Assembly: GCA_003427395.1 (NCBI GenBank)
Contig: BFEA01000046.1
Coordinates: 719,499-781,571, forward strand
Source: Chara braunii
Lineage: Eukaryota; Streptophyta; Charophyceae; Charales; Characeae
DNA length: 62,073 nt
Direction of reading: 5' to 3'
Shown: piece after piece, positions 1 through 10,936 of the stretch
Layout: each line of letters opens with the position of its first letter
How positions within the stretch are numbered: the stretch's first letter is position 1
Program-made: the position numbers and the translations under genes
The notes under the pieces: model-generated
Databases searched by the model: none
What the model was told of the DNA's origin: nothing
What the model saw: the letters and a program-made list of their open reading frames with translations, nothing else

Positions 1-66
<66 letters not shown>
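1..66. repeat. (TC)n microsatellite
   Basis: Uninterrupted TC dinucleotides from the window edge to about base 66, running directly into the satellite that follows. The true length is unknown because the tract starts at the edge. Confidence 0.97.
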
Positions 67-70
<4 letters not shown>

Positions 71-1735
71 GGATATAATCAACCCCCCCCCAAAAGAAAC
101 AAAATCCCGAAGTGCGTTTTCGGCACCGAAATCCCGAATGCGCGTCAGGATATACCCCCTCCCCCCCAAAAAAAATGACTAACTAAAATCCCGAAATCCC
201 GAAGTGCGTTTTCGGTACCAAAATCCCGAACGCGCGTCGGGATATAATCACCTTCCCACAAAAAAAACGACAAAATCCGAAATCCCGAACGCACGTCAGG
301 ATATAATCACCCTCCGCCAAAAAAACGACTAAGTAAAATCCTGAAATCCCGAAGTGCATTTTCGGCACCGAAATCCCGAACGCACGTCGGGTTATTATCC
401 CCCCCCGCCAAAAAAAAAACTAAGTAAAATCCCGAAATCCCGAAGTGCGTTTTCGGTACCGAAATCCCGAACACACGTCGGGATATATTCACCCCCCCAA
501 AAAAAAACGACTAAGTAAAATCCCGAAATCCCGAAGTGCGTTTTCGGTACCGAAATCTCGAACGCACGTCGGGATATAATCTCCCCCCCAAAAAAAAACA
601 ACCAAGTAAAATCCCGAAATCCCGAAGTGCGTTTTCGGTACCGAAATCCCAAAGGTACGTCGGGATATAATCCCCCCCCGCCAAAAAAAAAACTAAATAA
701 AATCCCAAAATCCCGAAGTGCATTTTCGATACGGAAATCCCAAACGCATGTCAGGATATAATCCCCCCCCGCCAAAAAAACAAATTAGTAAAATCCCAAA
801 ATCCCGAAGTGCATTTTTGGTACCAAAATCCCGAACGCACGTCGGGATATAATCCGCCCCCCCAAAAAAAACGCCTAAGTAAAATCCTGAAATCCCGAAG
901 TGCGTTTCGGTACCAAAATCCCGAACGCACGTCGAGATATAATCCCCCCCCGCCAAAAAAAACAACTAAGTGAAATCCCGAAGTGCGTTTTCGGTACCGA
1001 AATCGCGAGCGCACGTCGGGATATAATCCCCCCCCAAAAAAAGGATATAATCACCCCCCCCCCAAAAAACGACTAAGTAAAATTTTGAAATCCCGAAGTG
1101 TGTTTTCGGTACCGAAATCCCGAACGCACGTCGGGATATAATCACCCCCCCCTAAAAAAACGACTAAGTAAAATCCCGAAATCCCGAACTGTGTTTTCGG
1201 TACCGAAATCCCGAACGCACATCGGGATATAATCACCCCCCCCAAAAAAACTACTACGTAAAATTCCGAAATCCCGAAGTGCGTTTTCGGTACCGAAATC
1301 CCGAACACACGTCGGGATATAAGCCCCCCCCGCCAAAAAAAATCACCAAGTAAAATCCCGAAATCCCGAAGTGCGTTTTCGATACAAAAATCCCGAACGC
1401 ACGTCGGGATATAATCACCCCCCGCCAAAAAAAAAAAACTAAGTAAGATCCCGAAATCCCGAAGTGCGTTTTCGGTACCGAAATCCCGAACGCACGTCGG
1501 GATATAATCCCCCCCCGCCAAAAAAAAAAAACTAAGTAAGATCCCGAAATCCCGAAGTGCGTTTTCGGTACCGAAATCCCGAACGCACGTCGGGATATAA
1601 TCACCCCCCCTCCAAAAAAAAAACGACTAAGTAAAANCCCAAAATCCCGAAGTGCGTTTTCGGTACCGAAATCCCGAACGCACGTCAGGATATAATCCCC
1701 CCCCGCCAAAAAAACGACTAAGTAAAACCGGAAGT
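67..1735. repeat. Satellite array, approx. 90-bp unit, about 18 copies
   Basis: Head-to-tail copies spaced 90-91 bp apart where measured (for example the TCGGGATATA motif at 1131, 1222 and 1312). Each unit has an A-tract, a C-tract of variable length and a conserved core centred on GGTACC. In most units the core is a near-perfect inverted repeat: TCCCGAAGTGCGTT pairs with AACGCACGTCGGGA, 13 of 14 positions, around the palindrome TTCGGTACCGAA. Because the period is a multiple of three, long open frames run through the array by chance, so I annotate no genes in it. One ambiguous base (n) lies at 1637. The array abuts degraded retroelement sequence on the right. Confidence 0.95.
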
Positions 1736-1950
1736 GCAATTCTGAGATATTCGTGATTGCCCATAACTTGTAATTCTCTCAAAAATGGCACTTTGTTGCT
1801 CTCAAAATACGAACTCATAAATGAACATTTCCTCTTCGCCAAACGTTTTTAGCGATTTCGCCAACCCTTCGTAAATAAGCTTCGCTATCCAATTCGGCGT
1901 ATTTTCCGGGGTCCATTGGTCACGAGTGGCTGCTCCGTACCATAATCGCG
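1736..1950. other. Unassigned spacer between satellite and retroelement
   Basis: I see no gene and no match to other parts of the window here. It may be the eroded continuation of the 3' LTR of Element 1, whose similarity to the other LTRs fades at about 1950. Confidence 0.4.
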
Positions 1951-2130
1951 TCTACTTCACTCGAGAGTCGAGACCGAGCTGCCTCGGAATAGCCGCAGTC
2001 TAGCACTCTGAGTACTAGCTGGCGGGCTACCACACATCCCCTCCGCCACTTACCTCTCACCCCCATTGCCAATACACGGCACGACAGAATCTCACATACA
2101 CTCATTACCAGAAACTCGTCTCCCCTTTTT

Positions 2131-2138
2131 CTTTTATA
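2131..2138 (-). promoter_or_regulatory. TATA box of the 3' LTR of Element 1
   Basis: TATAAAAG on the minus strand, followed by a short A/G-rich stretch. The same box in the same relative place occurs in the nested plus-strand LTR (3992-3999), so it is likely the retroelement promoter. Confidence 0.6.
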
Positions 2139-2480
2139 GGATCGCCTCCTGCCGCGACCCCTCCATTATAATCGACGAATTCAAACTCCAAGATTAATAA
2201 AATAAAATTAATTCGGATGGTTCATAAAAAAAAAGAGGGACTGAACTCAGACGATCAAGGCCCAAGCAGAGCTCAGCGCGCTACTGCCAACTACCAGTTT
2301 TCGTGAAGTGACGTAAAGCGGCTACAGGTCCGACCCATGAGTCCGATAACGGGATACCGAGGGGCACCCTCCTTTCTTCTAAACACGCCATCGGGCTAAC
2401 CTTAGCGGGTACCCGTGTCCGATGGCAAGGAGGGGGCTTATGACCTTCCGAGGGAGGTGATAAGCCTCCTACCAATGCGG

Positions 2481-2484
2481 CCGC
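2481..2484. other. Target-site duplication (left), CCGC
   Basis: CCGC immediately precedes the TGTCG start of the nested LTR and is repeated at 11125-11128 after its CGACA end. The uninterrupted counterpart at 31441-31460 has a single CCGC, which reconstructs the empty site. Confidence 0.85.
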
Positions 2485-3383
2485 TGTCGGAGGGCGTGGT
2501 GTTCCGGCCCTCCTCTGTGTACCAAGTCCCTGCATGGTACCGGTCTCTTGCTCTGGTATTGCAGCTAGTAGTGATCTCCATGGTCCTTAGAGTCCAGGTT
2601 GTACCCTACTGTGGACCGGTCCTGTCGGTGCATGCCCTTAGCAAAAGGGTGCGCCACAGGGCTTTCCATTGGTCCACGCAGGCTCGGCGCCCTGTTGTAC
2701 AGAAGAGCACAATCGGCCTGTGACCGTGGTAGCCGCCGGGTTCGGCCTAGGATGCGGAGGTGAGAAGACTGGCTCAGTTTTTTCAACTGCGCGCCAAGCA
2801 CCCCTGTACAGATTTATGGGTTAGGTGCATGAAAACAGGTTACTGTCGGAAGGGAAAGACTGAGCAGAGGGGTAGAAGGAGAATAAGAAAATAAAAACAA
2901 AAGAAAAGAAGGCAAAACGCCTGATCAGCACGAGGATCAAGACCGTTGCTTTAATCTGGAATAATCTGGCGACGGTTGCTTGCTGCGTCAACTGGGTTTT
3001 CTCTTTTCCTTTTACTATTGTTTTTGTTATTACAATTATTACTACTGATTTACCAGCTTTCAGGCGGGGATTTCCCTTTTCTTGAGTCCCGTCACTTTGT
3101 AGGGAGGCCAACGGTTCGGGCTTCGAGTTCGGGCGGTGGTATTGTGGCCTAGATAGGCCCAACCCTTCGTATATCACCTATATCGGGTCTGCGCATCTAA
3201 GCTCCACACAGTAGAACCCCTGTAGCTATATTAGATGGCAGATACAGTGGGGTCTGGAAAGGTGGGTGAAAAGGGATGAGGGCGAAAGTTGGGTTTTAGA
3301 TTCGTGCGAGGACTTGTACCGCTGTTCAGGCGGAGCTGCGGCGTGGAGGAAAATTTGAATCACCACTCTTTTCTTTTCTGTTA

Positions 3384-3385
<2 letters not shown>

Positions 3386-3449
<64 letters not shown>
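3386..3449 (+). repeat. (TTA)n microsatellite in the LTR
   Basis: About 21 TTA/ATT triplets in the upstream (U3) part of the solo LTR. Shorter AAT tracts occupy the corresponding place in the other LTRs near 11307 and 31626. The poly-Leu and poly-Tyr frames across it are artefacts. Confidence 0.95.
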
Positions 3450-3451
<2 letters not shown>

Positions 3452-3991
3452 TTACCGGCTTTTGGACGTGGCTTTCCCTTTCATCATCGGTCACTTCGCG
3501 GGAAAGCCAACGGTTCAAATGTCTGGCTGTGGTCCACGGCCTAAGTTGGTCGGCCCTAGGCGTCCCGTCTTTGGACGGGCTCAGATTGAGTGTCGAGCGT
3601 TAAAGCCCCAACAGAAGGGCGACCCACGGCCGCTTCGGTAGGAGGCTTATCACCCCTTTGTAGAGGGTCATAAGCCCCCTCCTTGCCATCGGACACGGGT
3701 ACCCGATGGGAGTAGTCAGAAGCTATATTTTAAAGGGGAAAATGCGATCGTCGGTTTCCCGTTATGGGACCACAGTGTCGAACCTGTTGCCATATCGCTA
3801 GGATCTGGGACTGTCAAGAGCGAGGCTGGTTCATGATCGACGGATTGGGTTTTAGGCATGTGTGTTTATTCTCAAAAAATTATTCGGTTTTAATTTATTG
3901 CTTTATTTTAAAAACTTTAAAATTCTTGAAATCCGGTAAGGTTGGAAAAGGACTAATCTGAGTCCTTCGTTTAGAACGCAGGGGTCAGGTC

Positions 3992-3999
3992 TATAAAAG
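3992..3999 (+). promoter_or_regulatory. TATA box of the solo LTR
   Basis: TATAAAAG, about 1.5 kb into the LTR and about 110 bp upstream of ORF-C. Transcription would start near 4020-4030. The position is conserved with the minus-strand box at 2131-2138. Confidence 0.6.
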
Positions 4000-4103
4000 G
4001 AAAAAGGAGTTGAGATATCACCCGCGGCCAGTAGCCTGGTGGTACACAGGCTTTACTACGAACCCTGGTAGAAGAGTAGCATGCTATTGGAAGTTGGCGG
4101 TTT

Positions 4104-4466
4104 GTGTTGCGCTGTCTACCAGACGAGGGCTGGCTATTCCAAGTGGCTATGGCGTTGCGCGGCTATAGGCCTGGTTACTGGTATCACCAGGCCCGTTGGA
4201 AGCCCGTGTCCGGGGAAGGGCCCTGGATCACCGTTATACTCAACTACGACGGTGGAGAGGAAGTGCTACTGAAGATCAACGTGGAGGGAGCAAAAGAGGT
4301 GGAGATGCGGACCGATGGAAAGCTGCAAGACGCGATTACAAAGGCAAGAGACCGAGCGGAGAGACGCTGTAGGAGGGACGGCATGACGGCGAGACTACGA
4401 ATAACGGTGACTTACCAAGAGACAGAAACTTCCATGGACACAACGGACCTGGAACAGGTCTACTAG
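4104..4466 (+). CDS. ORF-C, LTR-encoded protein of unknown family, copy 1
   Basis: Unrecognised protein of 120 codons just downstream of the LTR TATA box. It shares a conserved core with copies at about 6500-6961 and 30711-31133: an INVEG motif, then E-x-EMR-x-D, then a basic stretch (DRAERRCRRDG), then a TVTY strand and an acidic tail. After the stop at 4466 the sequence still matches the other copies (DRDS, then VEEGPEASS around 4590), so this copy has probably gained a premature stop. The start is uncertain: the shared part begins near GEGPWITVILNYDG at about codon 40. The Arg-rich block could bind nucleic acid; that is inference only. It could instead be a gag-like remnant. Confidence 0.55.
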   Translation: MLRCLPDEGWLFQVAMALRGYRPGYWYHQARWKPVSGEGPWITVILNYDGGEEVLLKINVEGAKEVEMRTDGKLQDAITKARDRAERRCRRDGMTARLRITVTYQETETSMDTTDLEQVY

Positions 4467-6499
4467 GACAGAGACTCGGGAGGGGAAAGTGAGATGAGTG
4501 ACGCAGATCGGGAGACGGACCTCAGGTCCTGGAACAGACCAGGCGAGATCCAGAGGCATCACCGAGCCACGAGGCCGGTGGAGGAGGGACCCGAGGCAAG
4601 CTCGCGACAACCGACACCCAGGGGTCGAGGGACGGGTGAGAAGCAGGGCAAGGGGAAAAGACAGGCCTGAGAAAAAGACGGAGAGAGTCTGGTGAACGGG
4701 ACTGAACCCGAAACGGGAAAAAAAAGTGCAGTAGCACAGGCACACGTGCGACAGGTGGTGTGGCCTGGAGAGCGAGAAGGCGGTCGGCGAGAGGGGGGAC
4801 TGTGTAGACGGATGGTGGTGATGTGTGAGTCGCTTGAACTGGGAGGACGTGCGCTAATGAGTGACAGTTATGCAGAGAATGTGTAGGCGGGCACGAGAAG
4901 GGGGTGCCAGGGGTCAATAACGAGAGGAGAGGTAAGTGCAGTTACTGAGAGACACACGCTATACGTGGCAAGGCTCTGGAGAGCGGGGAGAGAAGTAAAC
5001 GTATGCAGGCGAGACGCTGAGAGGGACGCAAGAACCTGAGAATTTGTTGTTGACATCAAGCGCCATCGTGTCTGTGTGACACTCTAGCCTACTGAGTGAC
5101 TATGAGTGACTATAAGCGCCATCAGACGCTAAGTGTGAGCTACACGCATGTGCACCTCTCTAGCAATAATGCCATTGCGGGCGGTCAGTGACAAATGCTC
5201 TCTGATGAGACGTGACACGGTCAAGAGTTAGTTGGAAGGAAGACTTGACGCCTGTTGGAGGGGGGGACGCGTTGTACGACCTGCGCACGATGTGGTGATG
5301 ACAACGAGAGCGACAGGGGAGTCAATCGGGGAGAAAGCCTTGGTCTTACGGGGAATACAAGCCAGGCAAGCATAGTTAACTTCAATCGTCACCTACTCGA
5401 TGTGTGTTCGCCTGCTAAGCGCTATGCGCTACTTCCAACTCGTCAAATACGGTGGTGAGTGAACTCGCAGCAGTGAGCGAGACCGAAGAGTGACACATAA
5501 TCAGCACGGGTTTTGCAATGTGGGAAAGTGGATTGAGACTTGATAGCTGAAGTTAACCTTCGCTACCTTCACTCTGGGTTGCAGTTGACGTCACCTGCTC
5601 CGGAGTGGGATAAGCTGTTTTGTCTATGGTTCTTTACTCTGCGTTAACTTCACGCCGTAGTTTAGTCACAATCCCCCTCTCTTTGGTGAGGCCTGTGTGG
5701 GCGAGATATCGAGTTGTTCCTAGCAGTGGTTGCAGATGAGTTGGGTGATCACTAGTTGTATTAAGAGTCACCCTTACTTAAAGGAATTGGGAATAAGCTG
5801 GTATGCCCAAGCACTATACGGGTCTGAAACGCTCAGTATGGAGGCCTGACAAGTAAGTTCGAGCCTCTTCCATGAGTTAATTTTATAATGCAAGTAAGCG
5901 GTTATTCCCCCGATCGTTGTTTGATGAAGCTGGTAACTGTGAAGATTGTTGTAAAAAATTTGTGGTTCTAATTTTTTTCTTCAGCCGTCTTGGAAATTGG
6001 TTGCTGAAGTTGAATGATGTCATAGGGGGAGAAAAAGAGTAACCGAGGGAGTCGTACGATTTAACTGTGAAACCAACTCTGCTCAATTGTGATCCCTCGA
6101 ACTCTGTTTCTCTTTCCGCTCAATTGATTGATGGGAAAGAGGCGATCAGTGATTCGAGAGATAGCCTACCTGTTAGTTAAGTACTTACTCGACGGGGATT
6201 AATCTATGAGCTCATCTATGTTAAGCTTGCTACTGTGAAGGGTTTTAACCGGGGAAAGTCACTAAAGTTTTCTTTGTGACTTTAAGCACAGGCTGTATTT
6301 GGGATTTCTACTGCGAGAGGGAAGGAAGGGTGATGCTCCAGTTACTATAGCTTAAAGATGTTTTTTGTCCTTATTCCATCGGAGATCTTAGCAGATCTCT
6401 ATTTTGTGAACGCTGCAGCAAGACCTGTCAGTCTGGATGGCTCCTTGGTCCTTGTTGTATTTGACCCTGCGATCAAAGTGGGGGGGGGGGGAAAGAAAG
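4467..6499. other. LTR interior without recognisable gene
   Basis: The first 150 bp continue the broken ORF-C. The rest has only short open frames and repeated short words such as GAGTGACTA near 5090-5115. Nothing here is supported as coding. Confidence 0.5.
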
Positions 6500-6961
6500 T
6501 GATGGAGAACGCGAAGAAGGGGCCATGGTGGATGCCTGTCTGAGTTACATCAAGAGTGACAGGCAGGCTAGACTAAAGATTAATGTCTAGGGGGGAAAGG
6601 AGCAGGAGATGGGGGGGGTGTGAAGGTCCAGGGTGTGATTACGGAGGCTCGTAACCGGGCTGAGCGGAGATTCAGAAGGGATGGAGTGACGACGAGTCTA
6701 AAGGTAACGGTTACTTACCACGAAGAGGAGACCTCCACGAGCACCACGGAGAGGGAACGGCAGGAGTTGGATCGGGACTCTGATAAAGAGTATGAAGCCA
6801 GTGAGGACCTGACCCTGTCTTGGCATGGGCTGGAACAGTGGCGGAGAGAGCACCCGCCAGCTGAGTCCGTAGAGGATGGCCCGGAGGCCAGTTCGGGGTC
6901 GTCCGTGAGAGAGAGGACAAGGAACGGAGAGGCAGGACCTTCAGGCGCGCGACTCCCGTAG
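6500..6961 (+). pseudogene. ORF-C copy 2, degraded at its 5' end
   Basis: Second copy of the unrecognised LTR protein. The region 6500-6620 still encodes GPW and KINV-like pieces but contains an in-frame stop after LKINV. From 6620 the frame is open and matches the other copies over the basic block (ARNRAERRFRRDGV), TVTY, LDRDS, and the C-terminal LSWHGLEQWR and HPPAESVE motifs. It shows that the conserved region extends to a WHGL-x-QW motif lost from copy 1 by its stop. The duplication accounts for at least part of the extra length of this LTR relative to 24806-32204. Confidence 0.6.
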
Positions 6962-7005
6962 AACCCGAGTACGAGGCAGTTACATATACTCAGGCTACAC
7001 GTGGC

Positions 7006-7007
<2 letters not shown>

Positions 7008-7050
<43 letters not shown>
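7008..7050 (+). repeat. (GA)n microsatellite
   Basis: Perfect GA tract directly behind ORF-C copy 2. Confidence 0.97.
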
Positions 7051-7052
<2 letters not shown>

Positions 7053-9979
7053 CAGAGGGCAACGGTGGGGTTCAGCGTGCTAATGTCAACTTTGACTTCA
7101 GCATGCGGGAGGAAAAGGAGAGGGAACATGCGTGCATAGACGGCACCGAGGGACGCGTGTAGTGCAGGGGGTGCGCAGCAGAGTGAAAAGGAGGCAACGA
7201 AACGGGAGACCTGGCGGATGAGCGGGATATGAGCTTGCGCAGCGCTGCTAATCTCAACTGTTGCCTTCAAGTTCTCGTGTGGTGTTTATTGTCTGCTAAA
7301 CCACGGAGGGTTCTTCTCGCATCATAGCAGGAGATCGAAGTTAAAGCATGGAAAGGAGAAATCAAATTGATGCGCCTGCACCTCTCTATCTCGAGAGTCT
7401 CAGTGTGGCGTATTGTTCTGATGGAGAAGTCTCCTCTCCCTTTTGTTTGAACGTAGGCTAGAAGTGAGTATAGGTTTCAAGAGTGACACCTGAAATTGTA
7501 TGATCATTGCGTAACTATATAATTAGTACAAAGTGTGTTCCAGCCTGAAAACCTCCCTGAATGCAATCACTGTCTGAATCATTTCAAAACTGGGGTTGCT
7601 TGATTTCCCTTTTACAACTCCTGAGCAATATTTCCCTCAACGTGCCATACGGAACGAAAGAGAAGACGTTATTTGGTCCTAATCAGGGGCGTGTAGGAAC
7701 AGATTACCAGTGCTCATAGTTGATGAGTCGTCCTAAGTGAGAGTTAAGCTCACTCCTGACTAAGGGAAAAAGGAAGCGGGGAAAGTTTCTTACGTTTAGT
7801 GCTCTATTATGTGCACGCAGCTATAACTCCAAATATATTCCTACTCTACGTGCTCAGAATCATGAGTCCGATGGTGACTTGGTTGTACTCAAGATTACGA
7901 TAAGTACAAGCAGAGGCAGCAATCAACTTAATGAGTCTGAGTAAAGACAGGTCTCGTGTCAAGAGTTGTATGAATTTGAACCAGAGTCAAATCAGACTCT
8001 GAGCTCAAAGTCGGGTCAGAATCTGATTTAAGAACCATGCTTGAGCAGTGAAGGGAACCGTAGTTGTCTCAAGTTAGGAATCACTGTGCTCAGCGCTGGT
8101 GAACTATACTAAGGGTTGAGCCTCGTGAGTGAGAAGGACACTCGTACTTGCGGTACACAGTACCCAGTCTGATTTGAGAGTTGAGTACCTACAACCTATG
8201 CCGGACCAGAACCCGTTTGTAGTCTGAGTAGTTCCGAACCCAGGGTGTAATGAGCATGGTCTTGCGGGGTACCTGCACGAAGCTCGTATGACAACTATAT
8301 GCTATTCGGTATTAACCATGCAGTTTAGCTCGTCTGCGAAGGGAAAGCCAAAGTGCCAGCTGTGTGGGTCACCTCATGTCTACAAAGAAGTTGGGAGGCA
8401 GTAAAAGTGAGGCTCCCCATTAAAAGTAAACCACGATCTTGTAATAAGTTACAGGTTTTGGGGGATTGAGAACAGTTTGAATCATGCCTTCGTTTTGAGA
8501 CAAGCAGACAGCCTGACATCATGCAGTGAGGGAAGTCAAAAAAAAAAAGCATGTTACTGAGAGCCCACACCACTCTGAAAGCTGAGCTCGACAGAACTGT
8601 CCTCGACCTACCCTGCTCGTTGCCTGGTCCCTAGTGAGAGAATAGGAGACAAGAGAGAACATTGGGTTCTAGTAGTGGAGGGTAGCTCTGTGAAAGACAA
8701 GGGAGAGGGGTGAATGGGAAAAGCTTACATGAGTATTGAACCTCGCTTCCTAACACGTGTTGAAAAGAGGACGGAAGGGAAAGATCATATTGAAAGCGCG
8801 AATTATTTTTGTGTTCGCAATAATAAAATTGCACAGTCACAGTTCGCCTCTGGAGACTGCTGAACTGATCCGATCAGGGCCCAAGCACGGTAAACACCCA
8901 GGTTCCTCCTCCACTGACTACCTGTGTTTTTTTTGTCAAAGAGAGACCCACTTCGTTGTCTACAGGTCATTCTGAAAGACCAGATCAGCATCAACTCCGA
9001 CATTTGAACCATAGGTACCCGTTATCGGTCTGCGATCATTCCTACCACAAAAGGGCAGTGTAGATCAACTACCTTGTGGCACAACATCCGGAACGAGTTT
9101 TTCAAACAAGTGCTTTGATAGTCTTCGGTCAGCGTCCAGCCAACGCTTTGGCTGTATCAAATTGTAGCCAAAAAGCACTCCAAACAGCGAGCAAGCAACA
9201 GTCAGATAGTTATCAGGCATCATCCGGTTGGCACTTACACTACTTTATATCTGTGGTTTTCCACTTAGTTGAGACTCACTGCTATGAGATCTAAGTGTAA
9301 GAGAAGGGACATGAAGGATGGAAAGATCCTGGTGGTGAAGAGCACACTAATCAGGGATAAGAGAGAGGGATGAGAGGAAGAAGCATGTAAAGACACGGAA
9401 AGACACAGATTAACTCAGAGAGAATTCGCAGTCAGGACGGCGGGGGAGCGAAAATATATCGAATATGTGATTTATTTCCACGGACATGACGGGAGGCTAC
9501 ACAGTACTGGTTCAAGTTCTGAAACTGTTGAACAGGCTAGGACTAAGCTCGTGTGAGCCAGCAGTGCTCAAGGCAACCCCGGAAAAGTCACCAGTAATTA
9601 AACAATAACAGATTGCAGTCTTCTCTTGCACCAGTACGGTATGTGGCTCCACTGCTCAGTGACCCAATGTGTCCAACGACTACACAGACAACTCTTCAGA
9701 TAGCCCTTCAGACAATCAAATAGCCAATTAGTTTCCTAATCAACAGCCACAATTTTCTGACCAACAATTTTTCAATTCGTAAACAGCTACCAGACCAGTA
9801 TTCAGACCAAGCAATCAGACCAGCAAGCAACCGGAGAAGCAATCAGACCTAGCAACCAGATTAGTAAGTAATCAGAAAAACAAACAGATCAGCAATTCGG
9901 CAAGTAATCTAGCAGTTAGTTCAACATCTAAGTTAGCAAGTAAACCAGAGATAACCAGCAGGTATCAGGCATCTTTGTC
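7051..9979. other. LTR interior without recognisable gene
   Basis: Nearly 3 kb with only short frames. From about 9640 the sequence becomes rich in CAGACCAGCAA-like words, an unstructured leader before ORF193. I find no coding similarity. Confidence 0.5.
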
Positions 9980-10561
9980 ATGAGTACAGTGCAATCTATT
10001 CCAGTCAGTGAGACAGTGCTGACTAATCTCAACCGGATCTCGTGCAAGGAGGCTTTCCATTATCGTTATGTCAGCGCCATTGGCTTCAGACAGGGAGACT
10101 TGTCAATCTTCATTGTCCAGACCAGTTTTGCTGACGGTACTATCCATGACCTGAGGCGATACCTGAAGAAGGGCAAGGAGGCTCATGATCATTTCGATCC
10201 AATCTGGATCTCAGCCACTAAATACCTCGAGCAGAGAGAGAGGGAGCTCGATGAAAATGGCACTACGCTGATCCGCAACTTTGGGCCAAAGCTTTACACT
10301 GACTATCTCAGGCCTCCTGGTCCTTCCCCCCTTACAGATGGCACGAGTTGGTTTGATATGATCTGCTTGGCAAAGAGGTATATCTCTCCAGCAGTGATCG
10401 ACATTGAGGCACTGACTGAGCCCACCGAGTATCCTTACCTCAGACGAGAAGTCTTTTCAGTGGACGGACTGCCTACATTGTGGGAGGAGTTTTGCTCCAT
10501 GGTTAACTTCCGTGTCATGTACCTCGGATGGTCATGCTCAGAGCTTGCTGGCTTCAGATGA
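9980..10561 (+). CDS. ORF193, intact LTR-encoded protein, founder-like copy of the module family
   Basis: Uninterrupted 193-codon frame with ATG in good context (TCATGAG), ending TGA. No named domain. It matches a broken copy at the same place in the 5' LTR of Element 1 (25369-25949) and the modules repeated upstream of gag. Shared features in order: a hydrophobic strand (LSIFIVQTSF, about residue 40), a D-x-R-x-Y-[LV]-KKG motif (about 58-65), a Trp and an Ala about 12-17 residues later, a P-rich P-L-x-DG-x-x-W motif (about 115-126), then LAKR. No signal peptide or membrane segment. About 400 bp separates it from the LTR polyadenylation signal. It is the only intact full-length copy seen. Function unknown. 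Confidence 0.75.
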   Translation: MSTVQSIPVSETVLTNLNRISCKEAFHYRYVSAIGFRQGDLSIFIVQTSFADGTIHDLRRYLKKGKEAHDHFDPIWISATKYLEQRERELDENGTTLIRNFGPKLYTDYLRPPGPSPLTDGTSWFDMICLAKRYISPAVIDIEALTEPTEYPYLRREVFSVDGLPTLWEEFCSMVNFRVMYLGWSCSELAGFR

Positions 10562-10930
10562 CTCTTTGTCACGAGGCCTCAATTTCAGATTGTATGTGGG
10601 CTTGGGTCACAGCACCAGAGATTAACAATGAAAAGAGAAATTGAGAGAAACTGACCAGAGGAATGAATGAGGACTCTTGAGAGGTGTTGACCATGCTTGT
10701 TTATGTGTACTTTCTGATATTATTATAAGTTCTCATTCATCCTTCATTCATTTAATTTTGTCTTTGCTCAAGTCAGTCGGTCTTGCTTCTTGCTTTGCTC
10801 TTGCCTGATGATTGCTATCATGGATGATTCTGTCACAGTTCTCAAAATCGGATTGACATAATTGATGCATGCATATCACCCCATAATTTTATGGTTATTA
10901 TTTTTATAATTCTCTGCTGTTTCGAATCAA

Positions 10931-10936
10931 AATAAA
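10931..10936 (+). terminator. Polyadenylation signal of the solo LTR
   Basis: AATAAA in a block conserved with the 5' LTR (AATCAAAATAAAAG in both), about 190 bp before the LTR end. Probable R/U5 boundary region. Confidence 0.65.

Larger units (their letters stand above)
1950..2484 (-). repeat. 3' LTR of Element 1, distal visible part
   Basis: 2165-2484 matches 31150-31455 of the 5' LTR in the same orientation with few differences. It carries a TATAAAAG box on the minus strand at 2131-2138. It is separated from the proximal part (11129-11876) by the nested solo LTR. Similarity to the plus-strand LTR continues weakly to about 1950 and then fades. Confidence 0.75.

Noticed and set aside
183-1739. 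Long open frames on the minus strand with repeated VRDFGTENALRDFG-like peptides
   Set aside because: They follow the 90-bp satellite, whose period is a multiple of three. No start context and copies are open in several frames.
3289-3641. Poly-Tyr and poly-Leu proteins
   Set aside because: Translations of the (TTA)n microsatellite in the LTR.
2165-4080. A DNA transposon with inverted terminal repeats (2165-2484 and 3640-4050)
   Set aside because: The inverted copies belong to two LTRs in opposite orientation, one nested in the other, as the CCGC duplication shows.
8855-8900. Possible further LTR U3 fragment (GATCAGGGCCCAAGCA, like 2258 and 31225)
   Set aside because: Only about 20 bases match and flanking order is not kept; likely chance.
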